A stretch of DNA of 64,000 bases from Tetracentron sinense (taxonomy: Eukaryota; Streptophyta; Magnoliopsida; Trochodendrales; Trochodendraceae): the NCBI GenBank assembly GCA_015143295.1, contig CM026562.1, positions 14,164,041 through 14,228,040 on the forward strand, in the 5' to 3' direction. Position 1 is the stretch's first letter, and the number at the start of each line of letters is the position of its first letter. The notes under the pieces were generated by a model. That model ran no database searches and had not been told where the DNA came from. It saw nothing but the letters and a program-made list of their open reading frames with translations. Below are positions 1 to 10,898 of the stretch, one piece after another. Both the position numbers and the translations under genes were made by a program.

Positions 1-116
1 TTGACTTGCTTGTTTCTTGTGAGCCAGAGGTTAGTGCCCTTGAAGCGACTTATGAGCCGGGAATGTAAATTCCCTTCAGTGAAAATATATATTTATAGAA
101 AAGGGAACACCAACCT

Positions 117-284
117 CTTTGACTTATTTTCTTGTGAGCCAGGTATGACATATCTTGCGATATGCCCTACCCTTGACCGGCCCGATGTCTGGCTTTATCA
201 ACTTGCTTGTTTTCTTGTAAGCCAGGTGTGACATATCCTGGGGATATGCCCTACCTTTGACCGGCCCGATGTCCAGCTTTATCA
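117..284. repeat. 84-bp tandem duplication inside D's 3' LTR
   Basis: Two copies of a unit containing CTTGTGAGCCAGG, CATATC...GATATG, CCTTGACCGGCCCGATG and GGCTTTATCA lie head to tail (117-200 and 201-284). The 5' LTR of D has only one copy at about 22890-22975, so the duplication arose after insertion or was not copied to both LTRs. Confidence 0.8.
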
Positions 285-1204
285 TTCGTTTCGTGAATCA
301 CTATTATTGTTCTTGTTTGGTTTATCATATAACATATACTTTAGAAAACCGGTTCATGTATGCATGCGTGAGTGGTTGTGGCATTGTAGCGATCTTGATG
401 ACATGCACAACTAAAAGGAATCATGTGTGAGTGGCACTTGTGGTGATCATGATAGCATGTGCAACAAAAAGCATTATGCATAGCATTTTTATTCTTAATA
501 CAATCATGCAAGAATTTAGACAATATATAATCATTTGATCAATTTATCATTTTTTAGGAAAAATTACATAAAGCCTACTTTCATATTCTTCATTAATTCC
601 TTTTAGTTCCCGTTTAGGTATTTTATCAAACACATGGCGTGCACAATTCATAATCATTCTTCTTAAGTTCTTAGTTCATACGTTTGATCAAACCACATAG
701 GGTGTATTCGTTATATATGAAATGCCCTTCCATCATTTTTCATCACACGCATCACACCACATCCACACGGCATCTAATCGCCCCAACTCCTCATCTACTC
801 ATACATCCCACCATTCATTCCATTTATCTTGTTCATATTTGGGGTAATTAGCATATTTCAGAGGAAATGGAAGAACACAAGATTAACATCATCATTTTCA
901 AGAGAAACCCTAGTTATTGCTAAGCTAGTTAGTAAGGGTGTACTAACCTTGAGGAGTTACTCCTCTTTGAGGAAAATCTCACTTGATGGAGGAAGATCTT
1001 TGCTTGAAGTGTAATCCCAAACTTGACTTGAGTTTCATTCCTTCAATCCGAACCCTTCTTAAGTAAACCCTATCACTTCCCTTCCTCTCTTTCTTTTCTC
1101 TCTCTAATACAAGCTTGAGGGTTTATGAAACCCTCAACCCACGGATTTGGGTTATATAGAAAAAGGGGTGGTCAAATGACAATCCTACCCTTAATGAAAA
1201 TCTG

Positions 1205-1375
1205 CAAAACGGGAAAGACCGATCGATCGGTGCTTATGACCGAGCGATCGATATTTTTGACCAAGCGATCGGTTGAAAACACCCTCTCTGGAATTTTTTC
1301 CCATACAAATTTTTGGACCAGTCAATAGAAACTGATCGCTCAGTTTTGGACCCAGCGATCAGTGCTCTGCAAATT
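1205..1375 (-). repeat. GATCG palindrome cassette in D's 3' LTR
   Basis: Repeated GC-rich motifs such as GACCGATCGATCGGT, GACCGAGCGATCGAT and CCAAGCGATCGGTTG sit in otherwise AT-rich LTR DNA. The same block occurs in D's 5' LTR at about 30975-31140 and, homologously, in element A's LTRs (about 8507-8697 and 15909-16098). Confidence 0.75.
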
Positions 1376-1597
1376 TTGACACTGAGTCCATTCTAACCAT
1401 TTGTTCCTTTTGTTTTTCACCCTCATAATTTAGGGAAAACATCCCTACGGGATTTACTATTCTAATACATCATCTTAATCATTAATTAAGGCTACACAAG
1501 ATTTCAAATTTCTTATTTCATAGAAAATGGAAGATTACAAAGGCTTAAAGCCTTGGTACTAGTTCCACTACATGGACGAAAGTTCTAGGGCTCTACA

Positions 1598-1612
1598 TTC
1601 TCCCCCCTTAAA
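1598..1612 (-). promoter_or_regulatory. Polypurine tract of element D
   Basis: The minus strand reads AAGGGGGGAGAA immediately upstream of the 3' LTR start TGTAGAGCC. This is the expected primer site for plus-strand DNA synthesis. Confidence 0.8.
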
Positions 1613-1681
1613 AAAAAATTCGTCATCGAAATTGGACGATACTTGCATTACAAAAAGAATTACATTACACAACCCAAAAAC

Positions 1682-4600
1682 CTATTCAAACAACTCTGGG
1701 TACTTCGCTTTGACTTCGGCCTTGCACTCCCATGTGGCCTATTCTCGAGCATGATGTTACCATTGCACGAGAACTAACAGGATAGTCTTGTTGCGAAGCA
1801 CTTGATCTTTCCGATCCAAAATCTGAACCAGTTTCTCCACAAGTGTGAGGTCCTCCCTGATTTCAATCAGATCAAGTTCGATGACATGGGATGGGTCCGA
1901 GATATATTTCCAGAACATGAAAATGTGGAACACATTGTGGACCCCCGCCATATGAGTTGGAAGAGCTACCTGGTAAGCAACTTCGCCGACTTACATGATA
2001 ATCTCAATGGGACCCACATATCTCAGGCTGAGCTTTCCTCTTTTGCCAAATCTTATAGTGCCCTTAGTCGGTGAAACCTTCACGAATACCATGTCGCCAA
2101 CCCAGAATTCAAGAGCTCTCCTACGGGTATCGGCATAGCTCTTTTATCGATCTTGTGCAGTCTTTAATCTTTCCTAAATAAGTTTGACACTGTCTGCGGT
2201 CTACTCAATCAATTCTGGGCCCAAAACCTTTCTTTCCCGGACTTCATCCCAATATAAAGGGGATCTACAAATTCTCCCGTACAAGGTCTCAAAAGGTGCC
2301 ATTTGGATGCTCGCTTAATAACTGTTATTGTAGGCGAATTCCACCAAAGGTAGGTGATCTTCCCAACTACCTTTAAAATCTAGCATACAAGCTTGGAGCA
2401 TGTATTCTATCACCTGATTCACTCTCTCGGTTTGCCCATTGGTCTGTGGATGGAAAGTCATGCTAAAGTCTAGTCGGGAACCCATGACACTCGAAAGCTC
2501 TTCCAAAACCTGGATGTAAATCTAGGATCCCGATTCGACACTATACTTACTAGTACCCCGTGCAACTACACTATTTCATTGATGTACAGTGCAGCTAACT
2601 GGTTCGAGTTGAATGTAGTTTGGTATGAAAAGAAATGGGCGGACGTTGTTAATCTGTCAATCACCACCCAAATAGCATAAGAGTTTCTAACCGTCCATGG
2701 CAATCCCATAATGAAGTCCATGGATATGTGCTCCCATTTCCATTCGGGGAATAGGGAGGGACCGTAATAGACCTGTAGGCCTCATGTGTTTTGCCTTCAC
2801 TTGCTGATACACCAAGCACCAAGACACATACTCCACTATTTCTCGCTTCATGTTTTGCCACCAGAAGAATCCCTTGAGGTTCCGATACATCTTGGTTCCT
2901 CCTGGGTGTACTATGTATTTGGACCTGTGGGCTTCATCCAAAATTCCCTTTTTAGCTCTTCATTGGCGGGGATACATGTTCTCTCCTTGAATTTGATAGT
3001 TCCATCTCCATTTGTAGCGAAGTCATCACTTCCTTTGCTAACCGCCTTGTCACGGAAAGCAATCAACTCGGCATCCGCTACTTGCAACTCCTGGATCCGA
3101 TCTATGATGCACAGTTTCACCATGATATTTTCCATCATTAGCCCATGAGTAGGAGGACTGAAGCTAATGTCGAGGTTGGAGGCATCCTCCAACAACTTCC
3201 ATTCTCGAATCATCATGTATGCAACAAGCCTTTATGACTTCCTACTCAATCATCCGCCATCACATTTGCCTTACCTGGATGATATTGAATGGAGCATTCA
3301 TAATCTTTCAAGAATTCCATCCATCGCCGTTGCCTTAAATTCAACTCCTTCTAGGAGAACAGGTACTTCAAGCTTTTATGGTCCGTGAATACTTCAAATT
3401 GTTCCCCATAGAGATAGTGTCGCCAAATCTTTAAGGCAAAAACGACCGCGGTGAGTTCCAAATTGTGAGTTGGATAATTTCTTTCGTGCTCCTTCAATTG
3501 CCTTGAGGCGTAGGCAATGACTCTAACGTGCTGCATGAGCACACATCCCAATCCTACGTGGGAGGTGTCACTGTAAATGACAAAACCACCGCTCCCGGAT
3601 GGCACTATGAGTACGGGAGCCGTAGTAAGGCATTTTTTCAACTCCTGGAAGCTAACTTCACAATTGTCGCTTCAACTAAACTTGGCATTTTTCCTCATGA
3701 GATAAGTGAGCAGTGCAGCTAAACTGGAGAATCCCTCCACAAATCTCCAGTAGTAGCCTGCCAACCCGAGGAAACTCCAAATCTCAGTGATGCTTCTAGG
3801 TCTTTCCCAATTCAATACGGCCTCTACCTTAGCTGGATCTACTGAAATGCCTTCTGTAGACACCACATGGCCAAGGAAAGCCACATTCTCCAACCAAAAT
3901 TCGCACTTACTTAGCTTGGCATACAACTTGTGCTCTCGAAGTGTCTCAAGAGTAAGGCGAACATCTCGATCATGATCCTTCTGTGTCGGGAAGTACACCA
4001 AAATGTCGTCTACGAACACCACGACACATTTATCAAGATACGGTCTGAACACCCGGTTCATCAAATCCATGAACGCCGCCGGTGCATTCGTTAAACCAAA
4101 AGGCATAACAAAGAACTCATAGTGCCCATACCGAGTCCTGAAAGCCGTCTTCAGAATATCCTTCTCCTTGATCTTCAATTGATGATACCCCGACTTTAGA
4201 TCAATTTTAGAGAAGAATCTCGCTCCCTTCAACTGGTCAAATAAATCGTCTATCCGTGGTAAAGGATAACGGTTCTTAATAGTGACCTTATTTAACTGTT
4301 GGTAATCAATACACATACGCATTGAACCGTCTTTCTTCTTCACGAATAACATTGGGGCACCCCACGGTGAGACACTTGGTCTAATGAATCCCAGGCTTTG
4401 CAGTTCTTCTAATTACACCTTGAACTCATTGAGTTCAATCGGAGCCATTCTATATGGAGATCTTGAAATTGGAGCCATGCCCGGTGTAAGATCTATAGCG
4501 AACTCGATCTCTCTATCAGGAGGCAATCCTGGAAGTTCTTCCAGAAATACATCCAAGAACTCACTCACAACCAGAATGGCTGAGGAGTTTAATGCCTCTA

Positions 4601-5011
4601 GGTTTGCTATGCTCAAAGTTGCGAGGCAGGCAATATCCCTTTCTCTCAATCCTCGAAAGTGAAATGGCTTAACTCCTTCCAGCCTGAAGTTCACCATCTT
4701 TTCAAAGCATGCAACATGGCTGTGGTGGTTTGACAACCAATCCATCCCTAGGATGACGTCGAAATCCAAGTCTTGGAAATTTAGGATGATGAGATCGGCT
4801 AATAGTTCATTCTGCCCCACTTGCACCATACTATCCTTGTATATTCTATCCGTATCAACCGACTTGCCTAGTGGAGTCGCAATGGTTAACTCCTGCTCTA
4901 ACGGACTAGACTCGGACGCAAAACCCTTCGCAAAATTAGATGAGACGAAGGAGTGAGTGGATCCCATGTCAATCAACACTCGGGCTAGGCATTCGTTCAC
5001 TAATAAAGCGC
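1682..5011 (-). pseudogene. pol: Element D pol (protease-RT-RNase H-integrase-chromodomain), broken
   Basis: Reading from 5011 leftward the domains are protease (about 4700-4990), RT (about 3700-4450, with FVDDILVY), RNase H (about 3340-3660, [10 protein letters not shown]), integrase (about 2250-3200, HHCC finger near 2810-2940), and a chromodomain-type tail ending at TAG 1682-1684. The coding sequence is split across frames and stops. The protease active site reads LIDMGSTHS instead of D-T/S-G. The integrase catalytic Asp in the SDRDPRF motif is Asn (SNRD, near 2525-2540). The chromodomain has TAA at 1757-1759 after QW and a further stop a few codons on. Its first codon is shared across the intron-like gap at 5012-5149. 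Family assignment to Tekay-like chromoviruses is from motif recognition; I could not run a phylogeny. Confidence 0.88.
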
Positions 5012-5149
5012 CTGTGCGATTAAATAACTAATATTAATAGATTTCAAACAAGACTCACAGAGTGCATAGGTAACATATAGTACACACAAGTAATCGCCTC
5101 ATATAACCATAGGTATTCACAACTTGCAAGCTTTCGCATTCTTGCGTAC
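5012..5149 (-). other. Putative intron between gag and protease of element D
   Basis: On the minus strand, GT (plus 5148-5149, in context CAAG|GTACGC) opens and AG (plus 5012-5013, TCGCACAG) closes a 138-bp segment. It contains in-frame stops. Removing it joins the gag end ...DVVQ directly to ALLVNECLAR of the protease through a GGC glycine codon. Element A has an equivalent segment at the same codon. Only the first six bases, GTACGC, are obviously shared. No RNA evidence is available, so splicing is inferred. Confidence 0.6.
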
Positions 5150-6322
5150 CTTGCACAACATCGTCGGATGCACGTACATCCCTTTCTGACAATGCAAAAC
5201 TCATCCTTGAGTTGCTTGACGAGGCGGCCGGGTAGACGGTGAGGGCCTCAATGCCTGAGAAGAGCTCTGCTGAGATGACTGCCTAACAAGGGGCCTACTC
5301 CCTTGAAAATGAGTTGGCAAGCGTCGACGGGGATTCCCCTGCTGGATGCCTCCTTCCACAAAGGGTGCAGATATCATAAGAATAGGCGGAGGGTGCATAT
5401 TCTATCGCCTGCATCACTACGGGGCTAGGAGCCAGAGTGGGAGCCGGGCGAAAAGCCGGTGGAGCAAAAGGGCGAAGGGACTGAGGTACAGAGTACAATC
5501 TCTGTGACGGTGCCGACCCTGAAGACTGATAAGAATTAGCCCTTGCTCTTTTCTCCCCTGAACTACTGGACTAGCCTTTCTCCATTCCTCTTCTCTTGAA
5601 GAATTCCTCAGAATTTGACTATACCAAAAGTGTCTTGTCCACTACCTCGGCATATGTCTCATGCCGGAACATCGAAACTCGATCCTTGAGGTAGGCTTTC
5701 AACCCCCTCTCAAATTTTTGGGCCTTCATCGCCTCGGTAGCTATCATGTGAGGAGAAAATCTTGATAACTCCGATAACTTAGCTTCATAAGCGGCTACAG
5801 ATAAGTTACCTTGCTCCAAGGTAATGAACTTGACCTCCTTCTTTTCTTTTATTCCAATAGGGAAGTACTTCTTGTAAAAGACGTCCAAGAATTCACCCCA
5901 TGTCCATTCTTGACCCTGTTGGGTCAAATCTCGGGTCCTAAGTGCAGACCTCCACTAATGATCGGCTTAACCTTCAAGCATAAAGGCGGCACAAGTGACC
6001 CTTTCCGCTTCAGTAGGCATCAACACAGAGGAGATCTTTTCCAATTACCGGATCCATCCTTCGGCGACTAATGGGTCAATACTTCCACAAAAGACCGGAG
6101 GCCTCATCCTCGGAAAAGCTTCTATTCCAGCTTGTGCTCAATTTGGAGGAGTAGTTATAAGTGTGGCATTAGGAGAAGTAGCCGGTTGCCCCGTCACTAG
6201 CATAGCCAAAGTCTCAGCTATTGATGCAAAAGCTTGGGCGAATTCGGGTTGTTCATCACCCAATGGAGCATCACCTCCATTGCCCCTCGTGTTCTATCCG
6301 CGACCCTGAGCATTGAGTCTTA
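5150..6322 (-). pseudogene. gag: Element D gag, degenerate
   Basis: The retrotransposon capsid domain is clear at 5619-5927 (EWTWGEFLDVFYKKYFP, LSELSRF). The N-terminal part, up to about 6322, aligns with A's Gag by eye (GDEQPEFAQAFASIAETLA) but contains stops. After TAG following DKTLLV, the same frame continues to the proline-rich linker and the CTLCGRRHPAG motif near 5330-5370. The CCHC knuckle that element A keeps is missing, apparently by deletion, and the frame shifts near 5300-5400. No convincing ATG is found at the position of A's start. Gag would form the cytoplasmic virus-like particle; this copy cannot. Confidence 0.8.
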
Positions 6323-6635
6323 TGATTAGATCCTAAGAACAATACAAATGAGGCTAACTTGGATATCTAGTTACTAATCATTTCACCATTACTAAATATC
6401 CAATAAGCACATAACAATACACTCAAGGGAAACATAGCAATGACATCATATACAATCCATGTTCCTAGCGTAGGACTCTAAGTTCGGTTGAGCCTCAACC
6501 GGTTTTGACTAAAACTAACTTGTTAGTCTATACTTGGAATACAACTCTTTCATAACACCTATTGCCTTGTTTAATCATGGTATCAGTTCTAAGTGACCCT
6601 AGATACTCTAATGCCTGGAGCTCTGATACCACTTC
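6323..6635 (-). promoter_or_regulatory. Leader and primer binding site of element D
   Basis: The minus strand reads TGGTATCAGAGCTCC at 6617-6631, complementary to the 3' end of initiator-methionine tRNA, separated by a few bases from the LTR end at 6636. The roughly 290-bp untranslated leader between it and gag has no other recognisable element. Confidence 0.85.
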
Positions 6636-6668
6636 TGTCGTGCCCCTAAATACCCCCTAGGAGTTAAG
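6636..6668 (-). repeat. Terminal 33 bp of D's 5' LTR (piece 1 of 3)
   Basis: The piece starts TGTCGTGCCCC at 6636 (LTR end CA on the minus strand) and breaks off at the TTAAG target-site duplication (6664-6668) of solo LTR C. It continues at 21996 with GGATACTTTAGAGG. The uninterrupted order is visible in a related LTR at 41948-42025. Confidence 0.9.
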
Positions 6669-8506
6669 TGTTAGACATGATGCCCAGAAAGTCATTTAGA
6701 TTGTTAGATTCTTATTAATTTGATTAATAAAGACTTCTTCTTAATCTATTGTGTATTCATTATGGGTAATTGACCATGATCATGAGATGATCTATAGGAT
6801 ATGACATATTGATAAAGGTCCATAGGATATATTGTAAGAAAGTTATGTGATTGGATTATCACAGGCAGATATAAATTTCCAGTTCCTTATACCTTAAATA
6901 GTCACAGCTGTGGGTGAAGTTGGGCATCTCACTTATATGGCTGCCAGAATGCTAAGATGTTCTCAATAGTTGAGATGTAGTTCTATCTCGAACTATTGTA
7001 GTAGAGACTACACATCAGCATATGGGTGCTTCAATGTACACTGACTGATTGCATTCAATGAGAGACCTCTTGCATAAACATACTATCAGATAGTTGGTCT
7101 CTCATTCACGTTGAACAGTTTCGATGATCCTTAGATCGGATGAGTTCATCTATGACTGAGCAGTGATTTGATTGTTTTGATTCCACCAAAGTATTTTCCA
7201 ACTTAGGGAATACGATACAGTGACAGTTGGATAGTCAGAAAGTTGTTCGAGTCATGATGAATTTCAAACAAGAAATCCATACTCATTAATTTGAGAGATT
7301 ATCCAAGTTCAGGGTAAGACAGTTGATAAGTTCAAATCTTGCGTAGGTGATTTTGAAATCAAAATAATTTTTGAAATATACTTTTATTAAAAGATATTAT
7401 ACTTATAAAAGGATTTTCTCAAATTGTTTTTCATGAGAAATTGTTTCTCATGGCTTAATCATAAGTCTTGGAAACCCGGATGATGTGCAATGGCTACGGG
7501 TTAGATGGTATGTCAATCTCGAAGGCCCATTAGGGATAATGTATTTGGAAGGATAAATCGAAAGTTCATGTGGTAGAATCCGTATTGGTTAAATGTTCAT
7601 ACACTGGGATTCAATTGCAACATGGATGTCTCACGTCACTTGCAATTCCGATGTAATTTCCGTTTAGAGTCAATGGGATAACATTGGGTAAGCCAAGGAA
7701 AGAATGTCCTAGAGCAATCTGTGGAGATGCTCACATAAGAAATACAAGCTCAATAATTGATTAAATGTTAATCAATTATTTAAGTGATTAAAAGTTAATC
7801 ATTTAATTAAATAGATTAAAAGTTAATATATGGTTTAAATTAATTGTTAATTTAAATCTAGGGATTATTTTAGCAATTATTTAATTAACATAATTAAAGG
7901 GGAAATGGGTTTGACCCATATCCGTAAACCCATCCATATGGACCTTTAATATGGGCCTAAGCCCATGGGTTTAAACCCTAGGGTGGGGCACCCACTTTGG
8001 TAATCCTAATTGGATTATGATTTATTTAATTGAATAATTGTTGAATAATATCTCTTTTAACTATGGAATTAAAATCCAATGGTTGGATTGTAACAAATAT
8101 GAAGATAAGTTGTAATTGGATTACAACATGGAGTGTTTAACTCCCCAAAGCTTACTCCGCATCATACCTCACGCCCCCCTTGGTTGTTTAGGTTTCCTAG
8201 TCTGACTAGGATTCCTCCATGTGTTGGTTGTTGACTTATCCCTATTAATTAAGGAATCCTCATTTAATAAAGACTCTTTAATTAGTAGGATTACTATATG
8301 TAGAGCCCCAGACTTTTTCATGCTTAATATATAACACTTTCATAGCCAATTTGCCTTTAAAGTAGTACAATTAATAAATAAGGAAGAAATTGGAAATTCT
8401 GAAACGTCAGAAATGTTCCTTTTCGAAGTACGAACCCAACGCAAGTTGAATCGTCAAAATCCGACGAACGAGTCAAAAGATATGGCCAAAACAGTTTGGA
8501 CCTGCA

Positions 8507-8697
8507 GACCACCGATCGCTCGGTCCATGGAGCGATCGATCGGTCCAAAACCGATCGATTGGAGGCTATCGACTGGTCAAGATTTTTGTATGGGGAAATT
8601 TTTCAGAGAGTTGATTTTTGGTCGAGAGCTCGGTCAACACACCGATCGCTCGATAGGCAACCGATCGACCGGTCATAACCACCGATCGCTCGGTCTT
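8507..8697 (+). repeat. GATCG palindrome cassette in A's 5' LTR
   Basis: Multiple copies of ACCGATCGCTCGGT, GAGCGATCGATCGGTCC, CCGATCGACCGGT and relatives occur here. Each is a near-perfect palindrome or half of one, within AT-rich LTR. The second copy in the 3' LTR is at about 15909-16098. In the related B LTR the same position holds a completely different repeat array. Confidence 0.8.
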
Positions 8698-9599
8698 CGT
8701 CTTTTTGCAGAATTTCATTAAGGGTGTTTTCGTCTTTAGGGCGTTTCACTCTTTCCTCTTAAGGGTTACCCGAGCCTTTAGGGCTCATTCTCAACACTTA
8801 GAGACATTTGAGAGTTAGGGAAAGAGGAGAGGGTTTTCCTAACCTAGGGTTTGCTTTTGGGGAGAAATCAAAGGGTTTCAAGACCCACAATCATCTCAAG
8901 CTTGGATTGCTTCAAGATTCCGATTCAAGCACGCGAGGAGGAGTTTCTCCAAGCTAGGGCAGCGCCTCACGAACATTTTTGGAGGAGTTTTCTTCCTCAT
9001 TGATCAAGGTCGGTACTTCTTGCTACCCTCCTAGTCATAGTTCCTCTTTTCCTCCATGTTTCTTTGTTTTCCTTCATCTATACTTGTGCTAGGAGTTGGG
9101 ATGTGTGGATGTTGTGAATGGAGATGGAATGGGCGATTGGATGCCAATGGTTGTGGATGATGTGATGAATAAAATGGGGAAGGGCATTGCACCAATAATA
9201 AACATACAAACATGTTGTGAATATGAACCCATCTAAAGAAGCTAGTGATAGGCTTAACAAATAATGTACTCACTATGTTTGATGAAATGCCAAAGTGAAA
9301 GACTTGAATTGTAAATTAAAGAAATGCATGCTTAATTAATTGCGGAAATTGCTAGGACCTATGATAGTGTGTCTTCTTGTTTTCCCTAAATTACATGAAT
9401 ATTGAATTGCTCAAATGATTGATGTCCTATGTACTGTTAACTCTCCAAATGTCATATTTAAATTTAAATGCAAGTATGTACAAGCTTCCACGAGCACGAC
9501 ATGCATGATATGAATTTACCGAGGTCTTCAAGAACGGGAATTTGAGGTGGGACATATCCTACGATATGTTTTACCTCGCTTTTCACAAGAAAACAAGAA

Positions 9600-9815
9600 C
9601 AAACATTCCACGAGGGTTCTCCCCTCACTCACAAGTGCATAGCATAAAGAAGGGTCTCCCTTCCCTCGCAAGTACATACATATCATGAAGAAGGGTCTCC
9701 CTTCCCTCTCAAGTGCAGTGCATAAAGAAGGGTCTCCCTTCCCTCTCAAGGCATCTCACAAGCGCATCTCACAAGTACATCTTACAAGTGTATCTCACGA
9801 GTTACATGATAACAA
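9600..9815 (+). repeat. Short tandem arrays in A's 5' LTR
   Basis: Three units containing AAGAAGGGTCTCCCTTCCCTC begin at about 9647, 9688 and 9725 (period 37-41 bp). They are followed by several CATCTCACAAG-type units of about 14 bp. GGGTCTCCCTTCCC is itself imperfectly self-complementary. B's LTR has the same array at 18840-19015. Confidence 0.8.
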
Positions 9816-10121
9816 GAAAGCATGCATGACATGCATGACATGACACGATATACAAGAATCAAGCATGATAAACAAGACGAGTTTTCAAGCACGAAAAATG
9901 GTACCTTAAGTCAAGTCAAGTGCACGATATTTTCAAGGGTTTTATCGGCTTTTATGAATGTAAGCATGATTATATACTGCTTTACTTTATTGTTATGATA
10001 TGAATTATTCCTGCTTTATTTGTGTGAATTGTTTCCTGCTCTATGTATCGCTATCTGTATACTATGACTGTTGGTTAGTATTTGCTACCTGCTGAGTATT
10101 CCATGCTCAGCCGTACTTCTT

Positions 10122-10241
10122 ATGTCGGCAAGTGATAGCGAAGCGGCTGCTCCATTCGATGTCTATGCTCCTGGCCCATGGGTGGAGGAGGAGTATGTCG
10201 AGGAACCTTTGGAGGAACCTCCGGTCGAGGGTTACTATTAG
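10122..10241 (+). CDS. Conserved 39-codon ORF inside A's LTR
   Basis: ATG at 10122 begins an acidic, proline-rich reading frame of 39 codons ending TAG at 10239-10241, with core PWVEEEYVEE followed by PLEEPP. B's LTR has an ORF of the same length at 19317-19436. From the codon for the first shared Pro onward the two differ by nine synonymous third-position changes but only Tyr/Cys internally and Tyr/Gln at the last codon. D's LTR keeps the ten-codon core with five synonymous and no replacement differences. That pattern indicates selection on a peptide. It lies about 300 bp upstream of the LTR end, so it would be in the transcript leader (U5 or R) and could act as an upstream ORF. No known domain recognised; function unknown. 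It is distinct from gag, which starts 660 bp further on. Confidence 0.55.
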   Translation: MSASDSEAAAPFDVYAPGPWVEEEYVEEPLEEPPVEGYY

Positions 10242-10547
10242 ATGGTAGTAAATTCTGAGTGATATAGCTGTGGGTGAGTTGAGAGAGATATATCCATGTA
10301 TTTTGGCGGGCATGTCCGCACTTTCTTTTGTTTTCCTTTTTGTATAAACTTGGGTTAGATGTATATACATAGAGGTTTGTTAGACTTTCGCTGTGCTTTA
10401 TAATTTATGTTTCCGCTATTATTGTCCCCTATTATGTATGCTCTGTGGGTTTGCAGGTTATTTTGGTCAAGCAAGTCATGTAAGTCATGATTAGTCGTCC
10501 AAAGTTCACTCTAACTCTTAGGGTGGGTTTTGGGTTGCGACAAGAAG

Positions 10548-10560
10548 TGGTATCAGAGCT
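10548..10560 (+). promoter_or_regulatory. Primer binding site of element A
   Basis: TGGTATCAGAGCT lies five bases after the LTR end and matches the complement of the initiator-methionine tRNA 3' end. The following leader (10561-10898) has no recognisable gene. Confidence 0.92.
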
Positions 10561-10898
10561 TAGGCTTTAGGTCTCTAGGGTCACTTAGAATCTAATACCA
10601 CGGCTTGACAAGAGCATATGTTAGGAAACAAGTTAGGAAGGAGGTAAGTCGGAAGCGAGTCTTGATCCAAGTGAAAGACTAAACTTTAGTCTTAGTCAAA
10701 ATGGTTGTTTCAACCAAGTACGAGTCTTAGGAACGCTAGAACACCAAGGTATAATATTATAAATACACCGATGGTTGTGATGCGATGTATATTAGTATTA
10801 TACAACTAATACAAATTGAATTATTGTGCAATGGAACTGTGATAAATTATGGTTTCAAGTGAGACTCATGTGGTGCTATTGTTCTCAGGACTTTAGTC

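Larger units (their letters stand above)
1..1597 (-). repeat. 3' LTR of element D, truncated by window edge
   Basis: The LTR reads TGTAGAGCCC... on the minus strand from 1597 leftward. Base 1 corresponds to about 22766 in the 5' LTR of the same element, so roughly 770 bp lie outside the window. A TATATAG promoter-like motif lies near 1150-1160. A GATCG-rich palindrome cassette lies at about 1205-1375 and an 84-bp tandem duplication at 117-284. The rest of this stretch shows no coding evidence. Confidence 0.9.
8299..10542 (+). repeat. 5' LTR of element A (2244 bp)
   Basis: Complete LTR, TGTAGAGCCCC...GTTGCGACA. From left to right it holds a conserved block ending GATATGGCCAAAAC (8411-8492), the GATCG palindrome cassette (8507-8697), a hairpin ACATATC-CTAC-GATATGT near 9548-9566, a tandem array of about 40-bp units (9640-9770), an inverted repeat CTGAGTATTCCATGCTCAG (10092-10110) and a 39-codon ORF (10122-10241). 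Three-way comparison with B and D shows these modules are ancestral to this group. Confidence 0.93.

Noticed and set aside
9600..9815. CRISPR-like spaced repeats
   Set aside because: Degenerate plant LTR tandem repeats with spacers that are also repeated, shared with the B LTR; no cas genes, and eukaryotic context.
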